Assembly (NCBI RefSeq): GCF_014171595.1
Contig: NZ_CP050451.1
Span: forward strand, 5,287,292-5,351,291
Direction: 5' to 3'
From: Massilia sp. Se16.2.3
GTDB lineage: Bacteria; Pseudomonadota; Gammaproteobacteria; Burkholderiales; Burkholderiaceae_D
DNA length: 64,000 nucleotides
Shown here piece after piece: positions 9,226 through 17,591 of the stretch. A program made the position numbers and the translations under genes. Every line of letters begins with the position of its first letter. Position 1 is the first letter of the stretch. The notes under the pieces were generated by a model. It was given only the letters and a program-made list of their open reading frames with translations, was not told the DNA's origin and searched no databases.

Positions 9226-12200
9226 TCAATACTCGACGGCCACGTCCTTCGCCCCCAGGTTGAGCTCGAGCGCCAGCTTGAGCGCATCCGACGGCGCCAC
9301 GCGCCACTCGTCGCCCAGCTGCATGATGCACTCGACGCCTTGCGGCTTCACGCGCAGGCTGACCGGCAGGCCGTCCGGGTTGCGGTAGGGGCTGAGCACC
9401 TCGGCCATCTTCGCCGGGCTCACCGTGCAGGCGATGTCCATTTCCAGCTTGTGGCCGTAGTGGATGCGCGCGGCAGCCAGGTCGAACACTTTTTCGGCCG
9501 TGATGCGCAGGCCGCCGTTGAAGCGGTCTTCGGACACTTTACCGACCACCAGCAGGAACTCGTCCTCCTTGAACATGTTCTTGTTGGCCTCGAACACCTC
9601 GTTGTAGACGGTGACTTCGACCACGCCGGTCTTGTCGTCCAGCGCCACGATCAGGATTTTCCCGCGCTGGGTCATCTGGGTGCGCACCCCGCTGATCACG
9701 CCGCACAGCATGCGCGGCTCGCGCGAGGGTTCCAGGTCTTTCAATTTCGTCTTGGCAAAGCGCCGCACTTCCTGGGCAAACGAGTCGAACATGTGGCCCG
9801 ACAGGTAGTAGCCGAGCGCGATCTTCTCTTCCGACAGCTTCTGGCGGTCGGTCCACGGAGTCGCCTTGACGTATTCCGGTGGCGCGACCATGTCGCTGTC
9901 GTCGCCGCCGAACAGGCTGACCTGGTTGGCCGAGGCCGCGGCCTGGTCGGCCACTTCGACCGCGAAGGCGACGGAGGCCAGCAGGATCGCGCGGTCGACG
10001 CCGAAGCAATCCATGGCACCGGCGCGGATCAGGGACTCGATGGTGCGGCGGTTGATCTGCTTGCGGTCGACGCGCTTGCAGAAGTCGAACAGGCTGGTGA
10101 ACTTGCCGCCGGCAGTCCGAGCCGCGATGATCGCCTCGATCGCGCCCTGCCCCGCACCCTTCACGCCACCGAGGCCGTAACGGATGTTGGTGACGCGCTT
10201 GCCGGTGACGGACGGTGCCTCGCCCTCGGGCGTGAAGCGGAACTGCGATTCGTTCACGTCCGGCGGCAGCAAGGTGAGCTTGCAGACATCGATCGCGTCC
10301 TCGACCAGGATCTTGATCTTGTCCGTGTCTTCCATCGCCAGCGACATGTTGGCTGCCATGAACGCGGCGGTGTGGTGCACCTTCAGGTAAGCCGTGTGAT
10401 AGGACAGCAGCGCGTAGGCGGCGGCGTGCGATTTATTGAAACCGTAGCCCGCGAACTTCTCCATCAAGTCGAAGATCTCGTCCGCTTTTTCGGTCGACAG
10501 CCCATCCTTGGCGGCACCGGCGCGGAAGATCTCGCGGTGCTCGGCCATCTCCTCGGCCTTCTTTTTACCCATCGCGCGGCGCAGCATGTCGGCGCCGCCC
10601 AGCGAATAGCCGCCGACGATCTGCGCCATCTGCATGACCTGCTCCTGGTAGACCATGATGCCGTAGGTCTCGGACAGGATGGACTCGGTGCGCGGATCGG
10701 GATAGTCGAACTTCTCGCCGTGCTTGCGCTTGCAGAAGTCGGGAATCAGGTCCATCGGGCCCGGACGGTACAAGGCGACCAGCGCGATGATGTCCTCGAA
10801 GCGGTCGGGACGCGCGTCCTTCAGCATGCCCTGCATGCCGCGCGACTCCAGCTGGAAGATGGCGACGGTCTTCGCATCCGACAGCAGTTTGTACGAAGGC
10901 CGGTCGTTCAGCGGCAAGGATTCCAGGTTGAATTCGGCGTCGGCCGGATCGAGCGCCCGGATGTAGTTCACCGCGCGGTCCAGGATCGTCAGCGTGGTCA
11001 AGCCCAGAAAGTCGAACTTCACCAGGCCCACGGCTTCCACGTCGTCCTTGTCGTATTGCGAGACGACGCCGGTATCGCCGCCCTGGGTGTACAGCGGGCA
11101 GAAGTCTGTCAATTTGCCCGGCGCGATCAGCACGCCGCCGGCGTGCATGCCGATGTTGCGGGTGATGCCTTCGACCTGCTGCGCCAGCTCGAGCAGCTGC
11201 CTGACCTCTTCCTCGTTTTCCTGCCGTTCCTTGAGCATCGGCTCTTCTTCGATCGCTTCCGCAATCGAGACCTGCTTGCCCGGCTTGAACGGAATCAGTT
11301 TCGAGATGCCGTCGCAGAAGTTGTAGCCGAAGTCGAGCACGCGGCCGACGTCGCGGATCGCGCCCTTGGCCGCCATGGTACCGAAGGTGGCGATCTGCGA
11401 GACCGCGTCGCGGCCATACAGGTCCTTCACGTGCTGGATGACCAGTTCGCGCTTTTCCTGGCAAAAGTCGATGTCGAAGTCGGGCATCGAGACGCGTTCC
11501 GGGTTCAGGAAGCGCTCGAAGAGCAGGTTGTACTTCAATGGATCGAGGTCGGTGATTTTCAGCGCGTAGGCGACGAGCGAGCCCGCACCCGAGCCGCGGC
11601 CCGGGCCGATCGGCACGCCATTGTTCTTGCCCCACTGGATAAACTCGGCAACGATCAGGAAGTAGCCCGGGAACTTCATCTTGATGATGGTCTGGTTCTC
11701 GAACTCCAGGCGCGCTTCGTAGCGCGGGCGCTCGGCCTCGCGCTTGGCCGGGTCCGGGAACAGCTGCTCGAGGCGCTCCTCCAGGCCCTTCTTGGTCTCG
11801 GCGACGAGGAAATCGTCGATGGTCATGCCGGCCGGCGTCGGGAAGTCCGGCAGCTGCGGTTTGCCGAGCGTGAGGACGACATTGCAGCGCTTGGCGATTT
11901 CGACCGAATTGGCGAGCGCGCCCGGCAGGTCGTGGAACAATTCCGCCATTTCCGCCTGCGATTTGAAGCACATCTCTTCGTTGAAGCGGCGCACGCGCTT
12001 GGCATTGGCCAGCATCTCGCCCTCGGCGATACAGGTACGCGCTTCGTGGGCGATGAATTCGTCCTTGCGGATGAACTGCACCGGGTGGGTCGCCACCACG
12101 GGCAGCCCCATGCGCCCGGCCAGCGCCACCGAATGGCGCACGGCCGCTTCCTGGTTGGCGCCGCCGGCGCGCTGGATCTCGATATAGAAGTGGCCGGGGA

Positions 12201-12723
12201 AGATGCGCGCCCAGCGTTCGGCCGCCTTTTCGGCGCGCACAACATCGCCCTGCTCGAGGGCCTGGCCGACGTCGCCGAAGCAGGCGCCCGAGAGCACGAT
12301 CAGGGCATTCGCCTGATTGACTTCCGGCTCCAGCGTCGAGACGGTGGTGGCCAACGCCTCCAGCCATTCGACGCGGATCTCGGCGCGGCCCTTGTACTGG
12401 TTGGTGAGCCAGGCTTTCGACAGCAGGTCGCACAGCTGCAGATAACCGGTGCGGTTTTTTGCGAGGATGAGCAGGCGGAAGGGCTTCTCGCGGTTGTCGT
12501 CGTTGGTGATCCAGGCATCGACCCCGACGATGGGTTTGATCCCCTTGCCGCGCGCCGCCTTGTAGAACCGCACCATGCAGAACATGTTGGCCAGGTCGGT
12601 GACGGCCAGGGCCGGTTGCTGGTCCTTGGCGGCGGCGCCGACCAGGTCGTCGATGCGCACCAGGCCGTCCACGATGGAGTATTCGGAGTGGACGCGCAGG
12701 TGGGTGAAAGTCGGGGAAGTCAT
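9226..12723 (-). CDS. dnaE: DNA polymerase III alpha subunit
   Basis: The replicative polymerase catalytic subunit, 1165 residues, intact and of normal length. An N-terminal PHP domain begins FTHLRVHSEYSIVDG. The polymerase core has the catalytic aspartates in MPDFDIDF (residues 413-420) and the palm/thumb motif GPGRGSGAGSLV. The helix-hairpin-helix/thumb region contains MAEHREIF and FAGYGFNKSHAAAY. Near residue 920 QVSLF matches the beta-clamp-binding consensus. A C-terminal OB-fold follows (VVEVTVYNEVF). It is monocistronic in this window, transcribed leftward and divergent from trhO. No frameshift in 3.5 kb makes it a useful internal control for sequence quality. Confidence 0.97.
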   Translation of the reverse strand: MTSPTFTHLRVHSEYSIVDGLVRIDDLVGAAAKDQQPALAVTDLANMFCMVRFYKAARGKGIKPIVGVDAWITNDDNREKPFRLLILAKNRTGYLQLCDLLSKAWLTNQYKGRAEIRVEWLEALATTVSTLEPEVNQANALIVLSGACFGDVGQALEQGDVVRAEKAAERWARIFPGHFYIEIQRAGGANQEAAVRHSVALAGRMGLPVVATHPVQFIRKDEFIAHEARTCIAEGEMLANAKRVRRFNEEMCFKSQAEMAELFHDLPGALANSVEIAKRCNVVLTLGKPQLPDFPTPAGMTIDDFLVAETKKGLEERLEQLFPDPAKREAERPRYEARLEFENQTIIKMKFPGYFLIVAEFIQWGKNNGVPIGPGRGSGAGSLVAYALKITDLDPLKYNLLFERFLNPERVSMPDFDIDFCQEKRELVIQHVKDLYGRDAVSQIATFGTMAAKGAIRDVGRVLDFGYNFCDGISKLIPFKPGKQVSIAEAIEEEPMLKERQENEEEVRQLLELAQQVEGITRNIGMHAGGVLIAPGKLTDFCPLYTQGGDTGVVSQYDKDDVEAVGLVKFDFLGLTTLTILDRAVNYIRALDPADAEFNLESLPLNDRPSYKLLSDAKTVAIFQLESRGMQGMLKDARPDRFEDIIALVALYRPGPMDLIPDFCKRKHGEKFDYPDPRTESILSETYGIMVYQEQVMQMAQIVGGYSLGGADMLRRAMGKKKAEEMAEHREIFRAGAAKDGLSTEKADEIFDLMEKFAGYGFNKSHAAAYALLSYHTAYLKVHHTAAFMAANMSLAMEDTDKIKILVEDAIDVCKLTLLPPDVNESQFRFTPEGEAPSVTGKRVTNIRYGLGGVKGAGQGAIEAIIAARTAGGKFTSLFDFCKRVDRKQINRRTIESLIRAGAMDCFGVDRAILLASVAFAVEVADQAAASANQVSLFGGDDSDMVAPPEYVKATPWTDRQKLSEEKIALGYYLSGHMFDSFAQEVRRFAKTKLKDLEPSREPRMLCGVISGVRTQMTQRGKILIVALDDKTGVVEVTVYNEVFEANKNMFKEDEFLLVVGKVSEDRFNGGLRITAEKVFDLAAARIHYGHKLEMDIACTVSPAKMAEVLSPYRNPDGLPVSLRVKPQGVECIMQLGDEWRVAPSDALKLALELNLGAKDVAVEY

Positions 12724-12880
12724 CCTGTCATTTTACCCTGCCCGACCGCGCCGGGGTATGGCCGGCTGACCCGGCTGGCCGCAGTTGCAAAGCTGCAACA
12801 AGGTCCGCAACGCATGGCGCCGGCAGCGGCAATGGCGGCGGAAAAGGATGGCGGGATGGATGCGACGGCACGGCCTGCTC

Positions 12881-12886
12881 TATAAT
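12881..12886 (+). promoter_or_regulatory. -10 box upstream of trhO
   Basis: A perfect TATAAT lies 28 bases before the trhO ATG. No good -35 hexamer is seen at 16-18 bp spacing. The 5' leader would be about 20 bases. Confidence 0.5.
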
Positions 12887-12914
12887 GTCGGCCTGACTTT
12901 TGCACCCTGCCGCC

Positions 12915-13793
12915 ATGTCCTCCGCTACCACCCACGTCAATATCGCCGCCTACAAATTCATCACCCTCGACAACCTGGAAGACCTGCGCGCCCAGTACCA
13001 GGCGCAGTGCACGGATCTGGGCCTGAAAGGCACCGTGTTGCTGACGCCCGAGGGCATCAACATGTTCGTGTCCGGCCCGCGCGAGCAGATCGACGCGTAT
13101 CTGGCCTGGGTGCGCAGCGATGAACGCCTGGCCGACCTGGAAGTCAAGGAAAGCCTGTCGACCGAGCAGTCGCACAAACGCATGCTGGTGAAGATCAAGA
13201 AGGAAATCATCACGATGCGCATGCCGCTGATCAAGCCGGAACTCGGCCGTGCGCCGGCGGTCGAAGCAAAGACCCTCAAGCGCTGGCTCGACCAGGGCCA
13301 CGACGACGCCGGCAAGCCGGTCGTGATGGTCGACACCCGTAACGACTTCGAAGTCGATGTCGGCACCTTCACGAATACAGTCGACTATCGCATCAAGAAG
13401 TTCACCGAGTTCCCGGAAGTGATCGCCGCGCACAAGGAAGATTTCGATGGCAAGACGGTGGTGACCTTCTGCACCGGCGGCATCCGCTGCGAAAAGGCGG
13501 CGATCCACATGCAGAACATCGGCTACGACAACGTCTATCAGTTAGAGGGCGGCATCCTGAAGTATTTCGAGGAAGTCGGCGGCGACCACTATACCGGCGA
13601 CTGCTTCGTGTTCGACTACCGCACCGCGCTCAATCCGAAACTCGAGCCGACCGAGACGGTGCAGTGTTTCGCCTGCCGGGCCGTCGTCACGCCGCGCCAG
13701 CAGCTCGCCCCCGAGTACGTCTATGGGGTGTCCTGCCCGCACTGCGCCACAGGCGCAGCAGACGCAACAGGCGCAGCGGGCGCGGCAGCCTGA
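12915..13793 (+). CDS. trhO: tRNA U34 hydroxylase, rhodanese family (TrhO/YceA)
   Basis: Enzyme for oxygen-dependent 5-hydroxyuridine formation at tRNA wobble U34. The N-terminal domain ([16 protein letters not shown] to [20 protein letters not shown]) precedes a rhodanese domain with the active-site loop [13 protein letters not shown], whose cysteine is the catalytic residue. A C-terminal CxxC pair (CFAC and CPHC) suggests a small metal-binding tail, followed by an Ala/Gly-rich end. ATG 12915 is chosen because it is the first ATG after the TATAAT box and begins the conserved domain. Length is 292 residues, normal for the family. Confidence 0.9.
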   Translation: MSSATTHVNIAAYKFITLDNLEDLRAQYQAQCTDLGLKGTVLLTPEGINMFVSGPREQIDAYLAWVRSDERLADLEVKESLSTEQSHKRMLVKIKKEIITMRMPLIKPELGRAPAVEAKTLKRWLDQGHDDAGKPVVMVDTRNDFEVDVGTFTNTVDYRIKKFTEFPEVIAAHKEDFDGKTVVTFCTGGIRCEKAAIHMQNIGYDNVYQLEGGILKYFEEVGGDHYTGDCFVFDYRTALNPKLEPTETVQCFACRAVVTPRQQLAPEYVYGVSCPHCATGAADATGAAGAAA

Positions 13794-13865
13794 CCGTAGC
13801 CTGGAACACCGGCCACCCGGCCCGCGCACACGCCCCTGCGTGGCGCGGGAATGCCGATATTGTCG

Positions 13866-13874
13866 TGTTATAAT
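13866..13874 (+). promoter_or_regulatory. extended -10 promoter for the wzm-wzt operon
   Basis: TGTTATAAT is a consensus extended -10 (TGn plus TATAAT) inside an otherwise GC-rich 248-bp intergenic region. It is followed by an AT-rich tract and lies about 165 bases before the wzm ATG. The -35 is weak, as is usual for extended -10 promoters. Confidence 0.55.
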
Positions 13875-14041
13875 TGTTGTTTAAATTTTCAGGCTTTCGG
13901 ATTCTGCCGCAGCCAGCACGCCAGGGCATTTGAGCAGCATTGCCGGCAACGCAGACGCGGCGGTATGTGATTCTTTCTGCTCTTTATGATCCTGTCTTCG
14001 GTCGGTGCCGCGCTCCCGCGCGCATACAGGGGCGCGCCAGC

Positions 14042-14842
14042 ATGATCTCCCCTTCCCTGCTCAGCAGCGTCTGGCGCTACCGTGGCTTCATCAGCGGCAG
14101 CGTGAAGCGCGAATTCCAGGCCAAGTACCGCAATTCCATGCTGGGCGCCGTCTGGACCGTGCTCAATCCGCTGGCGATGATCCTGGTTTATACGCTGGTG
14201 TTCTCGCAAGTCATGGGCAACCGCCTGGCCGGTTCGATTTCGCCCTATGCCTACAGCATCTACCTGTGCGCCGGCACCCTCACCTGGGCCCTGTTTGCCG
14301 AGATTACCGGGCGCAGCCAGACCGTCTTCCTCGAGAACGCGAACCTGCTGAAAAAACTGCAGTTCCCGCGCCTGTGCCTGCCGATCATCGTCGTGCTCAA
14401 TGCCCTCGTCAATTTCGGCATCGTGTTCGGCCTGTTCACGCTGTTCCTGGTGCTGTCCGGCTCCTTCCCGGGCTGGGTGTTCCTGGCGCTGCTGCCGGTG
14501 CTGCTGATCCAGATCGTGTTCGCCATTTCGCTCGGCATCATCGTCGGCGTACTGAACGTCTTCTTCCGCGACGTCGGCCAGTTCTTCGCCATCCTGCTGC
14601 AGTTCTGGTTCTGGTTCACCCCGATCGTCTACCCGGTGACGGCGCTGCCGCCGGAAGTGCGCGCCTGGCTGGTGTGGAACCCGATGGCGACCCTCGTCAT
14701 GGCCTACCAGACCGTGCTGGTGCACGGCGCCCTGCCCGACTGGGCCAGCCTGTGGCCGGTGGCGCTGCTGTCGCTGCTGCTGTGCGTGTTCGGCCTGCTG
14801 CTGTTCCGCAAGCGCGCCGGCGAAATGGTGGACGAACTATGA
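14042..14842 (+). CDS. wzm: O-polysaccharide ABC transporter permease
   Basis: ABC-2 family permease of 266 residues with about six transmembrane helices. It exports a lipid-linked O-polysaccharide across the inner membrane. The N-terminal signature VKREFQAKYRNSMLGAVWTVLNPL is characteristic of Wzm/KpsM-type permeases. ATG 14042 is chosen over upstream in-frame codons because homology begins here. The stop overlaps the wzt start (ATGA), so the pair is translationally coupled. The downstream ATPase carries a carbohydrate-binding domain, pointing to O-antigen rather than capsule or teichoic acid export. Confidence 0.92.
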   Translation: MISPSLLSSVWRYRGFISGSVKREFQAKYRNSMLGAVWTVLNPLAMILVYTLVFSQVMGNRLAGSISPYAYSIYLCAGTLTWALFAEITGRSQTVFLENANLLKKLQFPRLCLPIIVVLNALVNFGIVFGLFTLFLVLSGSFPGWVFLALLPVLLIQIVFAISLGIIVGVLNVFFRDVGQFFAILLQFWFWFTPIVYPVTALPPEVRAWLVWNPMATLVMAYQTVLVHGALPDWASLWPVALLSLLLCVFGLLLFRKRAGEMVDEL

Positions 14843-16074
14843 GGGGCAGCGTGATGGGCAGTGTTATCGTCTCGCACCTGGGCAAGGCGTACAAGCAGTA
14901 CCACACGCGCTCGGCGCGCCTGCGGGAATGGCTGCTGCCCTTCCGCGGCCCCCGGCACACGCTCAAATGGGTGCTGCGCGACATCAGCTTCCAGCTGGCC
15001 CCGGGCGAAGCGGTGGGCATCATCGGGATCAACGGCGCCGGCAAGAGCACCCTGCTCAAACTCATTACCGGCACCACCCAGCCGACCACCGGCGGCGTCA
15101 CCATGCACGGCCGCGTGGCCGCCCTGCTCGAACTGGGCATGGGCTTCCACCCCGAATTCACCGGACGCCAGAACGCCTACATGGCCGGCCAGCTGATCGG
15201 CCTGACGGCCCTGGACATGGACGAGCTGATGCCGGAGATCGAGGAATTCGCCGGCATCGGCGACTACATCGACCAGCCGGTACGGGTCTACTCCTCGGGC
15301 ATGCAGGTGCGCCTGGCCTTCAGCGTGGCCACGGCGCGCCGCCCCGACATCCTGATCATCGACGAGGCGCTGTCGGTGGGCGACACCTATTTCCAGCACC
15401 GCAGCTTCGAGCGCATCCGGGGCTTTCGTGAACTCGGCACCACCTTGCTCATCGTCAGCCACGACCGGGTCGCGATGCAGGCCATCTGCGACCGCGCCCT
15501 GCTGCTCGACGGCGGCAGCCTGGTCAAGCAGGGTGCGCCCGAGGAGGTGATGGATTACTACAATGCGCTCATCGCCGAGCGCGAAAATTCCAGCGTCAAG
15601 CAGGTCGTGACCGGTGAAGGCCGCGTGCAGACGACATCGGGCAGCGGCGAAGCGACGGTCACCTCGATCACGCTCGAAAACGCCGCCGGCGCTCCGCTCG
15701 AGATGGTCAATGTCGGCGAAGCCGTTACCCTGCGCATCCGCGCGCGCGTGCATGCCGCGCTGCCGCGCCTGGTGCTGGGCTACATGATCAAGGACCGTCT
15801 CGGCCAGCCCATCTACGGCACCAACACCCACCACCTCGAACAGGCGCTGACCGACCTGCGGCCCGGCGAAGAAGTCGAGTTCCGTTTCCGCTTCCCCCTC
15901 AACCTGGGCGACGGCAGCTATTCGATCACCACGGCGCTGACCAGCACCGAGACGCACCTTGCAGACAATTATGAATGGCGCGACCTCGCCTACCTCTTTA
16001 TCGTGACGAACATGAACCGTAAGCCATTCGTGGGCAATACCTGGCTCGAACCCGACCTCGAGATCGCGCGATGA
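14839..16074 (+). CDS. wzt: O-polysaccharide ABC transporter ATPase with C-terminal glycan-binding domain
   Basis: 411 residues. The ATPase domain shows Walker A GINGAGKS (residues 63-70), signature YSSGMQVRLAF and Walker B DILIIDEALSVGD. From about residue 265 a beta-sandwich Wzt-C domain follows (VTSITLENAAGAPLEMVNVG to SYSITTALTSTETH), which in characterised systems recognises a capped non-reducing end. This predicts that the exported chain carries a terminal modification, consistent with the methyltransferase gene that overlaps the 3' end by 4 bases. ATG 14854 is an alternative start. Confidence 0.92.
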   Translation: MRGSVMGSVIVSHLGKAYKQYHTRSARLREWLLPFRGPRHTLKWVLRDISFQLAPGEAVGIIGINGAGKSTLLKLITGTTQPTTGGVTMHGRVAALLELGMGFHPEFTGRQNAYMAGQLIGLTALDMDELMPEIEEFAGIGDYIDQPVRVYSSGMQVRLAFSVATARRPDILIIDEALSVGDTYFQHRSFERIRGFRELGTTLLIVSHDRVAMQAICDRALLLDGGSLVKQGAPEEVMDYYNALIAERENSSVKQVVTGEGRVQTTSGSGEATVTSITLENAAGAPLEMVNVGEAVTLRIRARVHAALPRLVLGYMIKDRLGQPIYGTNTHHLEQALTDLRPGEEVEFRFRFPLNLGDGSYSITTALTSTETHLADNYEWRDLAYLFIVTNMNRKPFVGNTWLEPDLEIAR

Positions 16075-17588
16075 GCGGCGGGTTCTATCGTGCATTCGAG
16101 GACCGCTACCGCGGCAGCCGCGACGTCATCAGCGCGCGCCTGGCTGTGTACCTGCCCTTCGTGCGCCCCCTGGTGCACGAGGGCGCAGCCGCGCTCGACC
16201 TCGGCTGCGGCCGCGGCGAGTGGCTGGAACTGCTGACCCAGGCCGGCTTCGCAGCCGAAGGCGTCGACCTCGACGAGGGCATGCTGGCCGCCTGCCGCGA
16301 ACGCGGCCTGCGGGTCGTCAACGGCGATGCGCTGGAGGCGCTGCGCGCCCGTCCCGACGGCAGCCTGGCGGTGGTGTCGGCCTTCCACCTGGTCGAGCAC
16401 ATCCCGTTCGAACAGGTCCAGGCCCTCATCGCCGAAGCCTTGCGGGTGCTGCAGCCCGGCGGTCTCCTGATCATGGAGACGCCGAACCCCGAGAACCTGG
16501 TGGTCGGCACCTCGTCGTTCTACGACGATCCCTCCCACCTGCGGCCACTGACGCCGAAGCTGCTGGGATTCGCGGTCGAATTCGGCGGCTTCGGGCGCCA
16601 CACGATCCTGCGCCTGCAGGAGGCGGAGCACCTGCGCGACGCGGCCGGCGTCGGGCTGTTCGATGTCCTGGCCGGCGTCAGTCCCGACTACAGCGTGGTG
16701 GCCCAGAAAGCGGGCGCGCCCGCGCACCTGGCCTCCATCGACAACGCGTTCGCCGCCACCCATGGTCTCGACCTGCACGACCTGGCCCAGCGCTACCAGC
16801 AAGGGCAGGATGCCCTGCGCGGCGAGCTTATTGGCGTACGCGAGCAGCAGACTGCCACCGGCCTGGCGGTACAGCAGCAACTGGCCACGGTCGACGCCCA
16901 GATCGCGCATGTGCATGCGAGCACGGTGGGGCTGGGCGAGGAGCAGGCGCTGCTGACCGCGGCACAAGCCGGCTTTGGCGAGCGGTTGCTCGAATGCGAG
17001 CGGAGCCAGGAGCAGGCAGACCTGCGGCTCGACGGTCTCGAGGAGAACGTACAGCGGCTCGCGCGGGCAACCGACGAACCCGTCGTCAAGCGCCTGCGCA
17101 CACGGGTCCTCGAGCTGGAAGCCTCGCACCAGCATGCGGTCGACGAAAGCGCCAGGCTGGCCCAGCACGTGGCCTGGATCGAAGGCCGCCTGACCCATGC
17201 CGAGTCGGAAGCGGCGGCGCTGCGCCACCAACTCGGCGAGCTGCTGCTGCGGCGTGGCGGCATCAAGGTGCGCCTCGTGCGCATGCTCGGCAGTGGCCGG
17301 CGCCGGCTGCTCGATGCCGCCAGGACGAGCCGCCTGCGCCAGCCCGCCTACGCCCCGGTGCGCCGCGTCGTCCGGGGCGTGCTGCGGCGCCCGGCGCTGA
17401 AACGCGTCGCGCGCCGCCTGGTCACGCATTTCCCGCGCCTGCATACCCGCTTGATGCAACTGATGTATGCACCGGCGGCCGCCGCCAGCGCCGCCCCGGC
17501 CGACATCGACCCGCTGGCGCTGCAGATGTCGCCGCGCAGCCTGTCAATCTACCGCGCCCTGCGCGCGGCATCGAAACCGAAGGACTGA
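16071..17588 (+). CDS. SAM methyltransferase with C-terminal coiled coil, likely O-chain terminator
   Basis: 505 residues. The N-terminal class I methyltransferase has motif I ALDLGCGRGEW, acidic motif GVDLDEGM and post-motif SAFHLVEHIPFE. Residues 235-390 are long amphipathic helices rich in Q, E, L and R (DLHDLAQRYQQGQDALRGEL and following), i.e. a coiled coil, and the tail is basic (RGGIKVRLVRMLGSGRRRLL). The layout resembles WbdD-type chain terminators, where methylation stops elongation and a coiled coil sets chain length, but the kinase domain of WbdD is absent. The 4-base overlap with wzt, whose product has a cap-binding domain, supports a terminator role by context. The modified sugar is unknown. 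Confidence 0.8.
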   Translation: MSGGFYRAFEDRYRGSRDVISARLAVYLPFVRPLVHEGAAALDLGCGRGEWLELLTQAGFAAEGVDLDEGMLAACRERGLRVVNGDALEALRARPDGSLAVVSAFHLVEHIPFEQVQALIAEALRVLQPGGLLIMETPNPENLVVGTSSFYDDPSHLRPLTPKLLGFAVEFGGFGRHTILRLQEAEHLRDAAGVGLFDVLAGVSPDYSVVAQKAGAPAHLASIDNAFAATHGLDLHDLAQRYQQGQDALRGELIGVREQQTATGLAVQQQLATVDAQIAHVHASTVGLGEEQALLTAAQAGFGERLLECERSQEQADLRLDGLEENVQRLARATDEPVVKRLRTRVLELEASHQHAVDESARLAQHVAWIEGRLTHAESEAAALRHQLGELLLRRGGIKVRLVRMLGSGRRRLLDAARTSRLRQPAYAPVRRVVRGVLRRPALKRVARRLVTHFPRLHTRLMQLMYAPAAAASAAPADIDPLALQMSPRSLSIYRALRAASKPKD

Positions 17589-17591
17589 TTG

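Noticed and set aside
9175..12885. A 1236-codon open frame on the plus strand opposite dnaE
   Set aside because: It is antisense to an intact, strongly conserved polymerase, has the His/Val/Asp-rich composition of GC-rich shadow frames, and no ribosome-binding site or homology.
14005..16074. Single fused Wzm-Wzt-like frame
   Set aside because: The first part is an out-of-frame reading of wzm; the true genes are separate with an ATGA overlap.
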